Source: Blastococcus colisei (lineage in GTDB: Bacteria; Actinomycetota; Actinomycetes; Mycobacteriales; Geodermatophilaceae). Taken from it: 64,000 bases of DNA. Below are positions 40,503-49,518 of this stretch, one piece after another (the stretch's first letter is position 1; every line of letters starts with the position of its first letter). Location of the stretch: positions 2,480,001-2,544,000 of the forward strand of contig NZ_VFQE01000001.1 of assembly GCF_006717095.1 (NCBI RefSeq), in the 5' to 3' direction. Position numbers and translations under genes: made by a program. A model generated the notes under the pieces. It worked only from the letters and a program-made list of their open reading frames with translations. It was not told where the DNA came from and ran no database searches.

Positions 40503-43346
40503 ATGTCCAGCCCCGCTGAGCGGTACGCGGCTGCCCGGCGGCGGACCGCCCATCCCACGCTGTCGGACTTCACCGCCGAGCTGGGCTTCTCGCTGGACCC
40601 CTTCCAGGCCGAGGCCTGCGAGGCGCTGGACGCGGGCTCCGGTGTCCTGGTCTGCGCGCCCACCGGCGCCGGCAAGACCGTGGTGGGCGAGTTCGCCATC
40701 CACAAGGCGCTCTCCGAAGGCCGCAAGGCGTTCTACACGACGCCGATCAAGGCCCTCTCCAACCAGAAGTACGCCGACCTCGTCGAGCGGTACGGGCCGG
40801 ACAGCGTCGGCCTGCTGACCGGTGACAACGCCGTGAACGGCGACGCGCCCGTGGTGGTCATGACGACCGAGGTGCTGCGGAACATGCTCTACGCCGAGTC
40901 GCCGGCGATCGACGGCCTCGGCTACGTGGTCATGGACGAGGTGCACTACCTCGCCGACCGGTTCCGCGGCGCGGTCTGGGAGGAGGTGATCATCCACCTC
41001 CCGCAGTGGGTCACCCTCGTCTCGCTGTCGGCGACGGTGAGCAACGCCGAGGAGTTCGGCGAGTGGCTGGTCACCGTCCGGGGGCACACGAAGGTCGTCG
41101 TCAGCGAGGTGCGCCCGGTCCCGCTCTGGCAGCACATGCTCGTCGGCAACCGCGTGTTCGACCTGTTCTCCCTGCGGCCGGCGGCCCATGCGGGGGAGCA
41201 GGGCGAGCACCCCCGTGAGCTGTCCACCCGCGAGCGCGGTTCCTCCGTCGTCGACCCCGAGCTGGTCCGTTACGTCCGCGAGCAGGAGCGCCGGATCGAC
41301 AGCTGGGGCGGCGGCAACAGCAGCTCCCGCCGCGACTCGTGGCACAAGCCCCGCTACCGGCCGCCGGCGCGCCCCGACGTCATCACCCGGCTCGACAACG
41401 CCGGCCTGCTGCCGGCCATCACCTTCGTCTTCAGCCGGAACGGCTGCGACGCGGCCGTCCACCAGTGCCTGTTGAGCGGCCTACGACTCACCGACGAGGC
41501 CGAGCGGGCCGAGATCGCCGAGATCATCGATCGGCGGACCGGGTCCCTGCCGGAGGAGGACCTGCACGTCCTGGGCTTCTGGGAGTGGCGGGAGGGCCTG
41601 CTGGCCGGCCTCGCGGCGCACCACGCGGGACTCGTGCCCGCCTTCAAGGAGACCGTCGAGGAGTGCTTCGTCCGCGGCCTGGTGAAGGCGGTGTTCGCCA
41701 CCGAGACCCTCGCCCTGGGCATCAACATGCCCGCGCGCAGCGTCGTCCTCGAGCGGCTGGTGAAGTGGAACGGCGAGGCGCACGTCGACGTCACGCCGGG
41801 GGAGTACACGCAGCTCACCGGCCGGGCCGGTCGCCGCGGGATCGACGTCGAGGGCCATGCGGTGGTGATCTGGGCGCCCGGGATGGACCCGTCGGTGGTC
41901 GCGGGCCTCGCCAGCACCCGCACCTTCCCGCTGAAGTCGTCCTTCCGGCCGAGCTACAACATGGCGGTCAACCTGGTCAGCTCGTTCGGCCGGGCGCGGG
42001 CCCGGGAGCTGCTGGCCTCTTCCTTCGCCCAGTTCCAGGCCGACCGGTCGGTCGTGGGTCTGGCGCGGGTGGCCGCCCGGCACGAGCAGGACGCCGCGAA
42101 GTACGCCGCCGAGATGCACTCCGACCGCGGCGACGTCGGCACCTACGCCGGGATCCGGCGCGAGATCGCCGACCGGGAGAAGGAGCTGTCGCGGGACTCG
42201 CAGGCCAAGCGGCGCATGGAGGCCGCCGAGGCGCTGGCCGCCCTGCGACCGGGCGACGTCATCCGCGTGCCGTCCGGGAGGCGGCAGGGGCTGGCCGTCG
42301 TCGTCGACGCCGGCATCACCGACCTCGCGGACCCGCGGCCGCTCGTGGTCACCGAGGACAAGTGGGCCGGCCGGCTCGGATCGGTCGACTTCCCGACGCC
42401 GGTCAGCGCGCTGGCCCGCGTGAAGGTGCCCAAGAACTTCAACCACCGCAGCCCGCACGCCCGCCGCGACCTCGCCTCCACGCTCCGCAACGCCCGCGTC
42501 GAGAACGACCTCGGCGCCCGGCGGATCAAGAACCGGTCGGCGGCCGCGGACGACCCGGTGCTCGCCGACCTGCGCCAGGCGCTGCGCAACCACCCGGTGC
42601 ACCAGCTGCCCGACCGCGAGGAGCGCGTCCGGGTCGCGGAGCGGTGGCTGCGCGCGGTGCGGGAGGCCGACGCGCTGCAGCGCAAGATGACCGAGCGGAC
42701 CGGATCGCTCAGCCGCCAGTTCGACGCCACCTGCGACGTGCTGGAGGAGCTCGGCTACCTCGTGCCCGAGGTGGTTCCGCTGGTGCCGGCCGACACGGCG
42801 GTCCTGGGCGCGGCCGACGACGTCCCCGTGGTCACCGACGACGGCCGCCGGCTGGCCCGGATCTGGTCTGAGGCCGACCTGCTGGTCGCGGAGTGCCTGC
42901 GGGCGGGTGCGTGGCGCGGCCTGAACGCGGCCGAGCTCGCGGCCGCCGCGTCGACCCTGGTGTTCGAGGCCCGCCGGGACAACCCTGCTCTTCCCGCCGT
43001 CCCCTCAGGGAAGGTGGCGGCGGCGATCGGGGAGATGCGCCGGATCCGGGCGCGGCTGCACGACGTCGAGGCCGACCACGGCGTCCGGGGAACTCGCGAT
43101 CTGGATCTCGGCTTCGCGTGGGCCGCCTACCGGTGGGCCGACGGGCAGAACCTCGACCGGGTCCTGGCGGGTGCCGAGCAGGCGGGCACCGACCTCTCCG
43201 GCGGTGACTTCGTCCGGTGGGCGCGCCAGCTCATCGACCTGCTCGACCAGCTGGCCAAGGTCGCCGACGAGCCCGTGGCCGGTGTGGCCCGGGCCGCCGT
43301 GGGCCGGGTGCGCCGCGGTGTGGTGGCGGTCGCCGTCGGCGGGTGA
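40503..43346 (+). CDS. helY: Ski2/HelY-like DExH-box RNA helicase
   Basis: 947 aa superfamily 2 helicase of the Dob1/Ski2 type found in actinobacteria as HelY. Motif I is CAPTGAGKT near residue 55, motif II VVMDEVHYLADR, motif III SLSATVSN, and motif VI TGRAGRRGID. The C-terminal half contains a DSHCT-like helical domain (RLHDVEADHGVRG...) and a beta-barrel-like insertion. Probably acts in RNA turnover or RNA remodelling. Leaderless ATG start. Confidence 0.92.
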   Translation: MSSPAERYAAARRRTAHPTLSDFTAELGFSLDPFQAEACEALDAGSGVLVCAPTGAGKTVVGEFAIHKALSEGRKAFYTTPIKALSNQKYADLVERYGPDSVGLLTGDNAVNGDAPVVVMTTEVLRNMLYAESPAIDGLGYVVMDEVHYLADRFRGAVWEEVIIHLPQWVTLVSLSATVSNAEEFGEWLVTVRGHTKVVVSEVRPVPLWQHMLVGNRVFDLFSLRPAAHAGEQGEHPRELSTRERGSSVVDPELVRYVREQERRIDSWGGGNSSSRRDSWHKPRYRPPARPDVITRLDNAGLLPAITFVFSRNGCDAAVHQCLLSGLRLTDEAERAEIAEIIDRRTGSLPEEDLHVLGFWEWREGLLAGLAAHHAGLVPAFKETVEECFVRGLVKAVFATETLALGINMPARSVVLERLVKWNGEAHVDVTPGEYTQLTGRAGRRGIDVEGHAVVIWAPGMDPSVVAGLASTRTFPLKSSFRPSYNMAVNLVSSFGRARARELLASSFAQFQADRSVVGLARVAARHEQDAAKYAAEMHSDRGDVGTYAGIRREIADREKELSRDSQAKRRMEAAEALAALRPGDVIRVPSGRRQGLAVVVDAGITDLADPRPLVVTEDKWAGRLGSVDFPTPVSALARVKVPKNFNHRSPHARRDLASTLRNARVENDLGARRIKNRSAAADDPVLADLRQALRNHPVHQLPDREERVRVAERWLRAVREADALQRKMTERTGSLSRQFDATCDVLEELGYLVPEVVPLVPADTAVLGAADDVPVVTDDGRRLARIWSEADLLVAECLRAGAWRGLNAAELAAAASTLVFEARRDNPALPAVPSGKVAAAIGEMRRIRARLHDVEADHGVRGTRDLDLGFAWAAYRWADGQNLDRVLAGAEQAGTDLSGGDFVRWARQLIDLLDQLAKVADEPVAGVARAAVGRVRRGVVAVAVGG

Positions 43347-43360
43347 GGTGACGTTCCACC

Positions 43361-43378
43361 GGGGGCCGGGGCGCCCCC
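43361..43378 (+). terminator. GC hairpin after the helicase gene
   Basis: GGGGGC, 6-nt loop, GCCCCC, beginning 15 nt after the stop codon. Confidence 0.5.
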
Positions 43379-43447
43379 TCGTAGGGCATCATTCGACCGC
43401 CCGCGTTCGGCGACGACGCGGGGAGGACGCCGGACCGGGGAGCGACC

Positions 43448-44092
43448 ATGACCAACCCGCCGCAGGGCAGCGACGAGCCGGGCCCCATCGGTCCCGGACA
43501 GAACCCGGGAGAGCTGCCCGATCCCGACCGCCACCCCACCCAGCCGGTGCCGCCGGTCGGTCCCCCGCAACAGCCCTACGGCGACTACGGGCAGCCCCGG
43601 CCAGGGCCGGGCGGCGCCTACGGCCAGCCCTACGGCCAGCCGCCGTCCCAGCCCTACGGCCAGTACGGCCACCAGCCCTACGGGCAGGCGCCGCAGCACG
43701 GACCGGCGCCCTACGGGCAGCCCCAGTACGGGCAGCCCCAGTACGGCGCCGCGCCCGAACCGCACGGTCAGCCGGCGGCCTCGCCGAAGTCACGGGTCGG
43801 CCTGATCGCCGCGGTGACGGCCGGCATCCTCCTGCTCATCGCCGTCGGCGTCGTCCTGGCACTGAACATGTCCTCGACGGTGCTGGACCGGACCGCCGTC
43901 CAGCAGGACGTGGCGGTCCAGTTCGAGGAGCGCGAGGGCGTGGCCGTCGATCTCGAGTGCGCGGAGGAGATGAAGGTGACCTCGGGGGCGACCTACGAGT
44001 GCACCGGGACCACCGCGGACGGCGAGGACGTGACCCTGCAGATCGCGATCACCGACGAGCAGACCGCGGCCTACACGTGGACCGAGCCCTGA
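43448..44092 (+). CDS. DUF4333 domain membrane protein with Pro/Gly/Tyr/Gln repeats
   Basis: 214 aa. The N-terminal 110 residues are cytoplasmic low-complexity repeats of PYGQ type (YGQPYGQPPSQPYGQ). One transmembrane helix (about 119-143, VGLIAAVTAGILLLIAVGVVLAL) is followed by an external DUF4333 domain with two cysteines (DLECAEEM and TYECTGT) able to form a disulfide. Common in actinobacteria; function unknown. ATG at 43448 with GGGGAG upstream. Its stop abuts the convergent exonuclease stop with no gap. Confidence 0.85.
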   Translation: MTNPPQGSDEPGPIGPGQNPGELPDPDRHPTQPVPPVGPPQQPYGDYGQPRPGPGGAYGQPYGQPPSQPYGQYGHQPYGQAPQHGPAPYGQPQYGQPQYGAAPEPHGQPAASPKSRVGLIAAVTAGILLLIAVGVVLALNMSSTVLDRTAVQQDVAVQFEEREGVAVDLECAEEMKVTSGATYECTGTTADGEDVTLQIAITDEQTAAYTWTEP

Positions 44093-45022
44093 TCATCGGC
44101 CGACGGCGTCGGCGGGCCACCCCAGGGCCGCGCCCAGCCGCTTTACCGAGTTCTCGATGCCGTGGCGGGCCGCCAGCTCCGCCAGCGCCTCCGGGTCGGC
44201 GGGGGAGCGGGGCAGGGCTCCCTCGATCGGCGAGAGGTCGATGGTCGTCGCGACCGCCACGACCACCGGGGCGGCGTCGAGGTAGTCCGCCGCGGCGTGC
44301 ATCTTCCTGAGGACGGCGGCGGTCAGCGGCGGCCTGGGGACGACGGTCCGCCCGACGGCCGCCCGGATGCCGGCGAGATCGCCGAACTCGTTGATCAGCG
44401 CGGCCGCGGTCTTCGCGCCGACTCCGGCCACGCCGGGGAGCCCGTCGCTGGGATCGCCGCGCAGGACGGCGAAGTCGGCGTACGCGCGCCCGGGGATGCC
44501 GTACTTCGCCGTCACCCCGGCCTCGTCGACGAATTCGATGTCGGTGATGCCGCGGGCGGTGTACAGCACCCGGACGCCCCGCGCGTCGTCGACCAGCTGG
44601 AAGAGGTCGCGGTCACCGGTGACGACGTCGACCGGTCCGCGGGCGCGCGTGGCCAGGGTGCCGATGACGTCGTCGGCCTCGTAGCCGGAGGCGCCGATGC
44701 GGTCGATGCCCGCCGCGGCCAGGACGTCGATCAGCACCGGAACCTGCGGGCCCAGCTCGTCGGGCACCTCCTCGCCGCCCTCGGGAGCCACGCGGTGCGC
44801 CTTGTAGGAGGGGAGGGCCTCCACGCGGAAGGCCGGCCGCCAGTCGTCGTCCCAGCAGGCGACCAGCCGGTGGGGGGCGTGCGTGGTCAGCAGCCGCGCG
44901 GTCATGTCGAGGAAGCCGCGGACGGCGTTGATCGGTCGGCCGTCGGGCGTCGTCACGCTGGTGGGCACGCCGTAGAAGGCCCGGAAGTAGAGGCTGGCCG
45001 CGTCCAGCAGCATCGTGGTCAC
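44093..45022 (-). CDS. 5'-3' exonuclease (PolA-type FEN domain, stand-alone)
   Basis: 309 aa flap-endonuclease-like protein without polymerase domain. Metal-binding and catalytic segments: LLDAASLYFRAFYG, YEADDVIGTLA, DVVTGDRDLFQLVDD, then the helix-3-turn region GDPSDGLPGVAGVGAKTAAALI. Likely removes RNA primers or flaps. Start chosen at GTG 45022 with AGGAGA at 4 nt; ATG 45013 is an alternative. Convergent with the DUF4333 gene without intervening terminator, so the two messages can overlap. Confidence 0.9.
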   Translation of the reverse strand: MTTMLLDAASLYFRAFYGVPTSVTTPDGRPINAVRGFLDMTARLLTTHAPHRLVACWDDDWRPAFRVEALPSYKAHRVAPEGGEEVPDELGPQVPVLIDVLAAAGIDRIGASGYEADDVIGTLATRARGPVDVVTGDRDLFQLVDDARGVRVLYTARGITDIEFVDEAGVTAKYGIPGRAYADFAVLRGDPSDGLPGVAGVGAKTAAALINEFGDLAGIRAAVGRTVVPRPPLTAAVLRKMHAAADYLDAAPVVVAVATTIDLSPIEGALPRSPADPEALAELAARHGIENSVKRLGAALGWPADAVGR

Positions 45023-45040
45023 GAGTTCTCCTCGCCGTCC

Positions 45041-45070
45041 CCCGCAAGCGGGAGGTGCCCCCAGCGGGGC
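45041..45070. repeat. Double-hairpin repeat-like element
   Basis: CCCGC-AA-GCGGG followed by GCCCC-CAGC-GGGGC. Similar in style to the GC palindromes at 9332 and 18080 and probably another dispersed element; only one copy is in the window. Confidence 0.4.
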
Positions 45071-45178
45071 GTCCTCGTGCCCGTTGGTGCTGTGTTCCTG
45101 GCTGAACTCGCACGTTCGATCACGATGGCGGACGGTAGCGGTCCGGCAACGATTGCGGAAAACGGCGGTGCCCGTGGC

Positions 45179-45184
45179 TACTCT
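45179..45184 (+). promoter_or_regulatory. -10 element (TACTCT), leaderless, of the M24 peptidase gene
   Basis: TACTCT, 6-nt spacer, GTG at 45191. Confidence 0.55.
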
Positions 45185-45190
45185 GCGCTG

Positions 45191-46345
45191 GTGGGAACCG
45201 CGACTGCACCGGCCGGAGCCGGCCCCCTGGTGACGATCGACCGGGTGCACGCCGCCCGGGACATCGCGGCCGAGACCGGCGTCGACCTCCTGGTGCTGAC
45301 GCCCGGGTCGGATCTGCGGTACCTGTGCGGCTACGACGCGCACGCGATGGAGCGGCTGACGGCCCTGGTCGTGCCGCGCTGCGGGGATCCGTTCCTCGTC
45401 GTCCCGCGGCTCGAGGCGCCGATGGTGGACGCGAGCCCCGCCGGGAGTCTCGGCCTGGAACTGCTGGCCTGGGACGAGACCGACGACCCGTTCGCCCTGC
45501 TGGCGCGCGCGGCCGGTGCCCGCCTCGGGGCGGCGCCCGCACGGGTCGCGGTCGGTGCCCGGACCTGGGCGGAACACGCGCTCGGCGTCCAGCGGGCGCT
45601 GGCCGGCTCGGCGCTGGAGATCGCGAGCCCGGTCGTGGACCGGCTGCGGATGGTCAAGTCCGCGGCGGAGATCGAGGAGCTCGCGCTGGCCGGCGCAGCC
45701 ATCGATCGCGTGCACGCCCGGATGGCCGAGTGGCTCCGCGTCGGGCGGACGGAGGCCGAGGTCGGCGCCGACATCGCGGCGGCGATCATCGCCGAGGGGC
45801 ACACCGGCGTCGACTTCACCATCGTCGGGTCCGGGCCGAACGGCGCCAGCCCGCATCACGAGCTCTCCGGTCGGACCGTCCAGGCCCGCGATCTCGTCGT
45901 CGTGGACATCGGGGGCGAGACGGTGACCGGCTACCGGTCCGACTGCACCCGTACCTACGTCGTCGGCGGCTCGCCGGACGCCGAGGTGGCCGAGTGGTAC
46001 GCCGTCCTGCAGGCCGCGCAGGAGACCTCCACGGCGGCGGTCCGCCCGGGCGTGACCGCCGAGGAGGTCGACGCCGCGGCCCGCCGGGTGATCGACGACG
46101 CCGGGTGGGGGGAGCACTTCATCCACCGCACCGGCCACGGCATCGGTCTGGACACCCACGAGGCGCCCTACATCGTGGCCGGCAACGACCTGCCGCTGGT
46201 GCCGGGGATGGCCTTCTCGGTCGAGCCGGGCATCTACCTCCCGGGACGGTGCGGCGCCCGCATCGAGGACATCGTCGTCTGCACCGAGGACGGCGTCCGC
46301 ACGCTGAACGAGGGCCGGCGTGAACTCGTCGAACTCCCCGGCTGA
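45191..46345 (+). CDS. M24 family metallopeptidase (Xaa-Pro aminopeptidase-like)
   Basis: 384 aa: N-terminal creatinase-like domain (about 1-150) and C-terminal pita-bread peptidase domain. The five metal ligands are present: Asp in VVVDIGGE and RSDCTRTY, His in IHRTGHGIGLDTHE, Glu in FSVEPGIYLP and ARIEDIV. Probably cleaves Xaa-Pro dipeptides or N-terminal residues. Leaderless GTG start. Its last 26 nt overlap the start of an Lrp/AsnC regulator gene. Confidence 0.9.
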   Translation: MGTATAPAGAGPLVTIDRVHAARDIAAETGVDLLVLTPGSDLRYLCGYDAHAMERLTALVVPRCGDPFLVVPRLEAPMVDASPAGSLGLELLAWDETDDPFALLARAAGARLGAAPARVAVGARTWAEHALGVQRALAGSALEIASPVVDRLRMVKSAAEIEELALAGAAIDRVHARMAEWLRVGRTEAEVGADIAAAIIAEGHTGVDFTIVGSGPNGASPHHELSGRTVQARDLVVVDIGGETVTGYRSDCTRTYVVGGSPDAEVAEWYAVLQAAQETSTAAVRPGVTAEEVDAAARRVIDDAGWGEHFIHRTGHGIGLDTHEAPYIVAGNDLPLVPGMAFSVEPGIYLPGRCGARIEDIVVCTEDGVRTLNEGRRELVELPG

Positions 46346-46802
46346 GCCGGGCGCGGCAGTGCCCGCCGTGGACGTCGACCGTGCCCTGCTCGCCGCCCTG
46401 GCCCGTGACGGGCGGGCCAGCTACACCGAGCTCGCCGAGAAGGTCGGCCTGTCGGTGTCCGCGGTGCACCAGCGGGTGCGGCGGCTCGAGCAGCGCGGGC
46501 TGATCACGGGGTACCACGCATCCCTCGACGCGAAGACGCTGGGACTGCCGCTGACCGCCTTCGTCTCGATCACGCCGATCGACGTCGCCCAGCCCGACGA
46601 CGCCCCCGCCCGGCTGGCCCATCTGAGCGCCATCGAGGCGTGCCACTCGGTCGCCGGCGTGGAGAGCTACGTCCTCAAGGTGCGGGTCGCCTCACCCGAC
46701 GCCCTGGAGCACCTGCTCCACGACATCCGGGTCGCCGCGAACGTCACCACGCGGACGACGGTCGTGCTCTCCACCTTCTACGAGGACCGCCCACCCATCT
46801 GA
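46320..46802 (+). CDS. Lrp/AsnC family transcriptional regulator
   Basis: 160 aa: N-terminal helix-turn-helix (about 20-75; LLAALARDGRASYTELAEKVGLSVSAVHQRVRRLEQRGLI) and C-terminal RAM/AsnC ligand domain (SYVLKVRVASPDALEHLL). Such regulators sense amino acids. The GTG at 46320 has GAGGG upstream and is coupled to the M24 peptidase gene, so the effector may be a product of peptide turnover. Targets are unknown. Confidence 0.9.
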   Translation: MNSSNSPAEPGAAVPAVDVDRALLAALARDGRASYTELAEKVGLSVSAVHQRVRRLEQRGLITGYHASLDAKTLGLPLTAFVSITPIDVAQPDDAPARLAHLSAIEACHSVAGVESYVLKVRVASPDALEHLLHDIRVAANVTTRTTVVLSTFYEDRPPI

Positions 46803-46844
46803 CGCCGGACTGGACAGGCGTTCGAACATGTGTTCGCATGAGGC

Positions 46845-49022
46845 ATGAGATGGGACGCGCAGCGGCTCGACCTCGAGGACCCGACCACGCTGCCCGGCAT
46901 GCCGAGCATCCGCGGACTGCTGCGCAGCGTCCAGGTGCCGGAGTTCCCCGGGCTGACGTTCCACGAGGTGCGCGCGAAGAGCGCCCTCAACCACGTGCCG
47001 GGCGAATCGGCCATGCCGTTCCCCTGGACGATCAATCCTTATCGGGGCTGCAGCCATTCCTGTGTGTACTGCATATCGGGGGATACGCAGGTTCTCATGG
47101 CCGACGGCAGCCAGCGACCCATTGCGGAGCTACGCGTGGGGGACCGCATCGTCGGCACCGAAAAGCGGGGCACATACCGCCACTACGTGATGACCGACGT
47201 TCTCGCGCACTGGTCCACGGTCAAACCGGCGCACCGGGTATCGCTGGCCGACGGAACGCAGATCGTCGCAAGCGGCGACCATCAATTCCTCACCGGTCGC
47301 GGATGGAAGCACGTCACCGGTTCGATGAGTGGTGCAGACCAGCGCCCCTATCTCACGACGAATGACAGCCTGCTCGGTTTCGGCAGGACCGTGGACACGC
47401 TCGCCGCATGTCACGAATACCGGCGCGGTTACCTGACCGGCATGGTCCGCGGTGACGCCGATCTCGGGGTCTACCGCTACGAGCGTCCGGGACGGGCGCC
47501 CGGGGACGTCCACCGGTTTCGGCTGGCCTTGGCCGACGTCGACGGGCTGCACCGCACGCGGGCCTACCTGGCGCAGGAGGGTGTCGTGACCGACTGGTTC
47601 GACTTCACCCTGGCTACCGAGAAGCGGCGCGCGATGACCGCCATCCGCACGTCCGCCGCAGCCAAGGTCGCTCGGATCCGCAGTCTGGTCGAATGGCCCC
47701 AGGACCCTGGGGAAGCGTGGCAGCGGGGCTTCCTCGCCGGCATCTTCGATGCGGAGGGATCCCGCAGCAAAGGCGTCCTGCGGATCAGCAACTCCGACGA
47801 CGAGATGCTCCGTCGGACGGAGAAGGCATTCGCGACGCTCGGCTTCGACGCCGTGCTGGAGGACCGGCGTCTGCCCGATCGCGTACGGAACGTCCGTCTT
47901 CGCGGCGGTCTACGGGAACACATGCGTTTCGCGCACCTCGTCGATCCGGCGATCCGGAGGAAGTGTTCCGTCGACGGCATCGCGGTCAAGAGCGACGCGG
48001 ATCTGCGAGTGGTCAGCATCCAGGCACTCGGCCTCGAGGTGCCGATGTTCGACATCACGACCGGTACGGGCGACTTCATCGCCAACGGGGTGATCAGCCA
48101 CAACTGCTTCGCTCGAAAGACGCATGAATGGCTCGAACTGGATTCCGGGCGGGACTTCGACACGCAGGTCGTGGTCAAGACGAATCTGGTCGACGTCCTC
48201 CGGAGGGAACTGGCCCGGCCGTCCTGGAAGCGCGAACACGTCGCCCTCGGGACGAACACCGACCCCTATCAGCGGGCCGAGGGGCGGTACCGGTTGATGC
48301 CCGGCGTCATCCGGGCGCTGGCAACTTCCGGGACGCCCTTCTCCATCCTGACCAAGGGCACGCTGCTGCGCCGGGACATCCCGCTGCTGGCCGAGGCGGC
48401 AGAGCGGGTCCCGCTCGGCTTGGGCGTCTCCATGGCGATCTGGGACGACGAGCTGCACGCCGGCCTGGAACCCGGTGTCCCGACGCCGCGGGCCCGCCTC
48501 GACCTGGTGAGAGCACTCGCCGATGCAGGTCTGCCCTGCGGGGTGTTCCTCGCTCCGGTGCTGCCAGGGCTGACGGACGGCGTGGTGGAGCTGGACGCCG
48601 CTCTGGAAGCCGTCGCCGCCGCCGGGGCCTCCGGCGTCACCGTCATCCCGCTGCACCTGCGTCCCGGTGCGCGGGAGTGGTTCATGGCCTGGCTGTCCCG
48701 GGAGCACCCCGAACTCGTCCCGCGCTACCAGCAGCTGTACGCGCGGCGGGCGTACGTGCCGGCCGACTACCGCACGTGGCTGGCTCAGCGCGTGGCGCCC
48801 CTGCTCGCGAAGCACGGCCTGGACCGGCAGAGCGGGGGAGCGGCGCGCGGAGCCGACCCGGCCGTGGCCAGCGGCGTCCCCGGTGACGCCGAGGTGGGGT
48901 TTCCGGACGGCAGCCTGCCGACCGGCGGCCTGCCCGGAGCCCGGCCCGGGAGCACGTCGCCGGTGCCCCCGGTGCGCGCAAGCGCTCCGGCCACAGCAGC
49001 AGAACAGCTTCCCCTCCTGTGA
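46845..49022 (+). CDS. Rv2578c-type radical SAM protein interrupted by an intein
   Basis: 725-aa precursor. The mature radical SAM protein (about 380 aa) is made of residues 1-75 plus 421-725. The 4Fe-4S motif CxxxCxxC is C69SHSC73VY followed by the Cys at the junction (CFARKTHEW). The intein occupies residues 76-420 and interrupts the motif before its third Cys, so no cluster can form until splicing. Downstream, TNTDPYQRAEG and VIPLHLRPG are typical of the Rv2578c family. The C-terminal 60 residues are Pro/Gly-rich. The reaction of the family is unknown to me. The Lrp-type gene ends 42 nt upstream. Confidence 0.93.
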   Translation: MRWDAQRLDLEDPTTLPGMPSIRGLLRSVQVPEFPGLTFHEVRAKSALNHVPGESAMPFPWTINPYRGCSHSCVYCISGDTQVLMADGSQRPIAELRVGDRIVGTEKRGTYRHYVMTDVLAHWSTVKPAHRVSLADGTQIVASGDHQFLTGRGWKHVTGSMSGADQRPYLTTNDSLLGFGRTVDTLAACHEYRRGYLTGMVRGDADLGVYRYERPGRAPGDVHRFRLALADVDGLHRTRAYLAQEGVVTDWFDFTLATEKRRAMTAIRTSAAAKVARIRSLVEWPQDPGEAWQRGFLAGIFDAEGSRSKGVLRISNSDDEMLRRTEKAFATLGFDAVLEDRRLPDRVRNVRLRGGLREHMRFAHLVDPAIRRKCSVDGIAVKSDADLRVVSIQALGLEVPMFDITTGTGDFIANGVISHNCFARKTHEWLELDSGRDFDTQVVVKTNLVDVLRRELARPSWKREHVALGTNTDPYQRAEGRYRLMPGVIRALATSGTPFSILTKGTLLRRDIPLLAEAAERVPLGLGVSMAIWDDELHAGLEPGVPTPRARLDLVRALADAGLPCGVFLAPVLPGLTDGVVELDAALEAVAAAGASGVTVIPLHLRPGAREWFMAWLSREHPELVPRYQQLYARRAYVPADYRTWLAQRVAPLLAKHGLDRQSGGAARGADPAVASGVPGDAEVGFPDGSLPTGGLPGARPGSTSPVPPVRASAPATAAEQLPLL
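47070..48104 (+). mobile_element. Intein with LAGLIDADG homing endonuclease
   Basis: 345 residues. Block A is CISGDTQVLMADGS with Cys1; block B has the TxxH-like SGDHQFLTG; the endonuclease carries two LAGLIDADG-type helices, GYLTGMVRGDADLG and GFLAGIFDAEGS; blocks F/G end in VPMFDITTGTGDFIANGVISHN, with terminal His-Asn and Cys as +1 extein residue. All residues needed for splicing are present. The acidic residues of both LAGLIDADG motifs are retained, so the endonuclease may still be active and mobile. Confidence 0.93.
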
Positions 49023-49023
49023 T

Positions 49024-49518
49024 CTACGGAGCGTCCCCATCGTCGGCGATGAACAGTCCACGGCGGCAGTCCTTGATCGTCGTGCCGGCGGGGAAGACCC
49101 GGCCGCTCATCGCGATGAAGATGCCGGCGGGAAGGAGCTGCAGGGCGCCGACGGCCAGACCCACGTTGAAGGATGCGTCGCTGTCGATCATCCGGGCCGG
49201 TTGCATGGCGCCGGTGAGCACGACGACCTTTCCGTGAACGCCCTGGAGGTGCGCTGCGGTGGTCGTCATCGAGTCGGTGCCGTGGGTGATGAGGACGTGT
49301 TCGGTGTCGGAGGTCTCGGCGCGGTGACGGATGAGGTCGCGGTCGTCGTCGTCGAGGTCGCGGCTGTCCTTGCGGCAGACGCTGTCGATGGTGACCTCGA
49401 GGTCGGTCCGAATCCGTTGGAGCAGGGTGCCGATCATCGGTGGTCCGGTGACCATCGTCCCCTGGAGGGAGTACTCGACATCGATGGTGCCGCCGGTCGT
49501 GATCACGTGCAGGCGCAT
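49024..49518 (-). CDS. Short asparaginase-domain protein
   Basis: 164 aa, only the N-terminal domain of the asparaginase/glutaminase family (normally about 330 aa). The catalytic threonines are present in TTGGTID and in ITHGTDSM, with the Lys of VVVLTGAMQP one strand on. The C-terminal domain, which completes the active site from the neighbouring subunit, is missing; comparable short proteins exist as I recall. The ATG overlaps the TGA of the upstream PLP-enzyme/RidA gene by one base, so the two are coupled. Activity is uncertain. Confidence 0.8.
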   Translation of the reverse strand: MRLHVITTGGTIDVEYSLQGTMVTGPPMIGTLLQRIRTDLEVTIDSVCRKDSRDLDDDDRDLIRHRAETSDTEHVLITHGTDSMTTTAAHLQGVHGKVVVLTGAMQPARMIDSDASFNVGLAVGALQLLPAGIFIAMSGRVFPAGTTIKDCRRGLFIADDGDAP

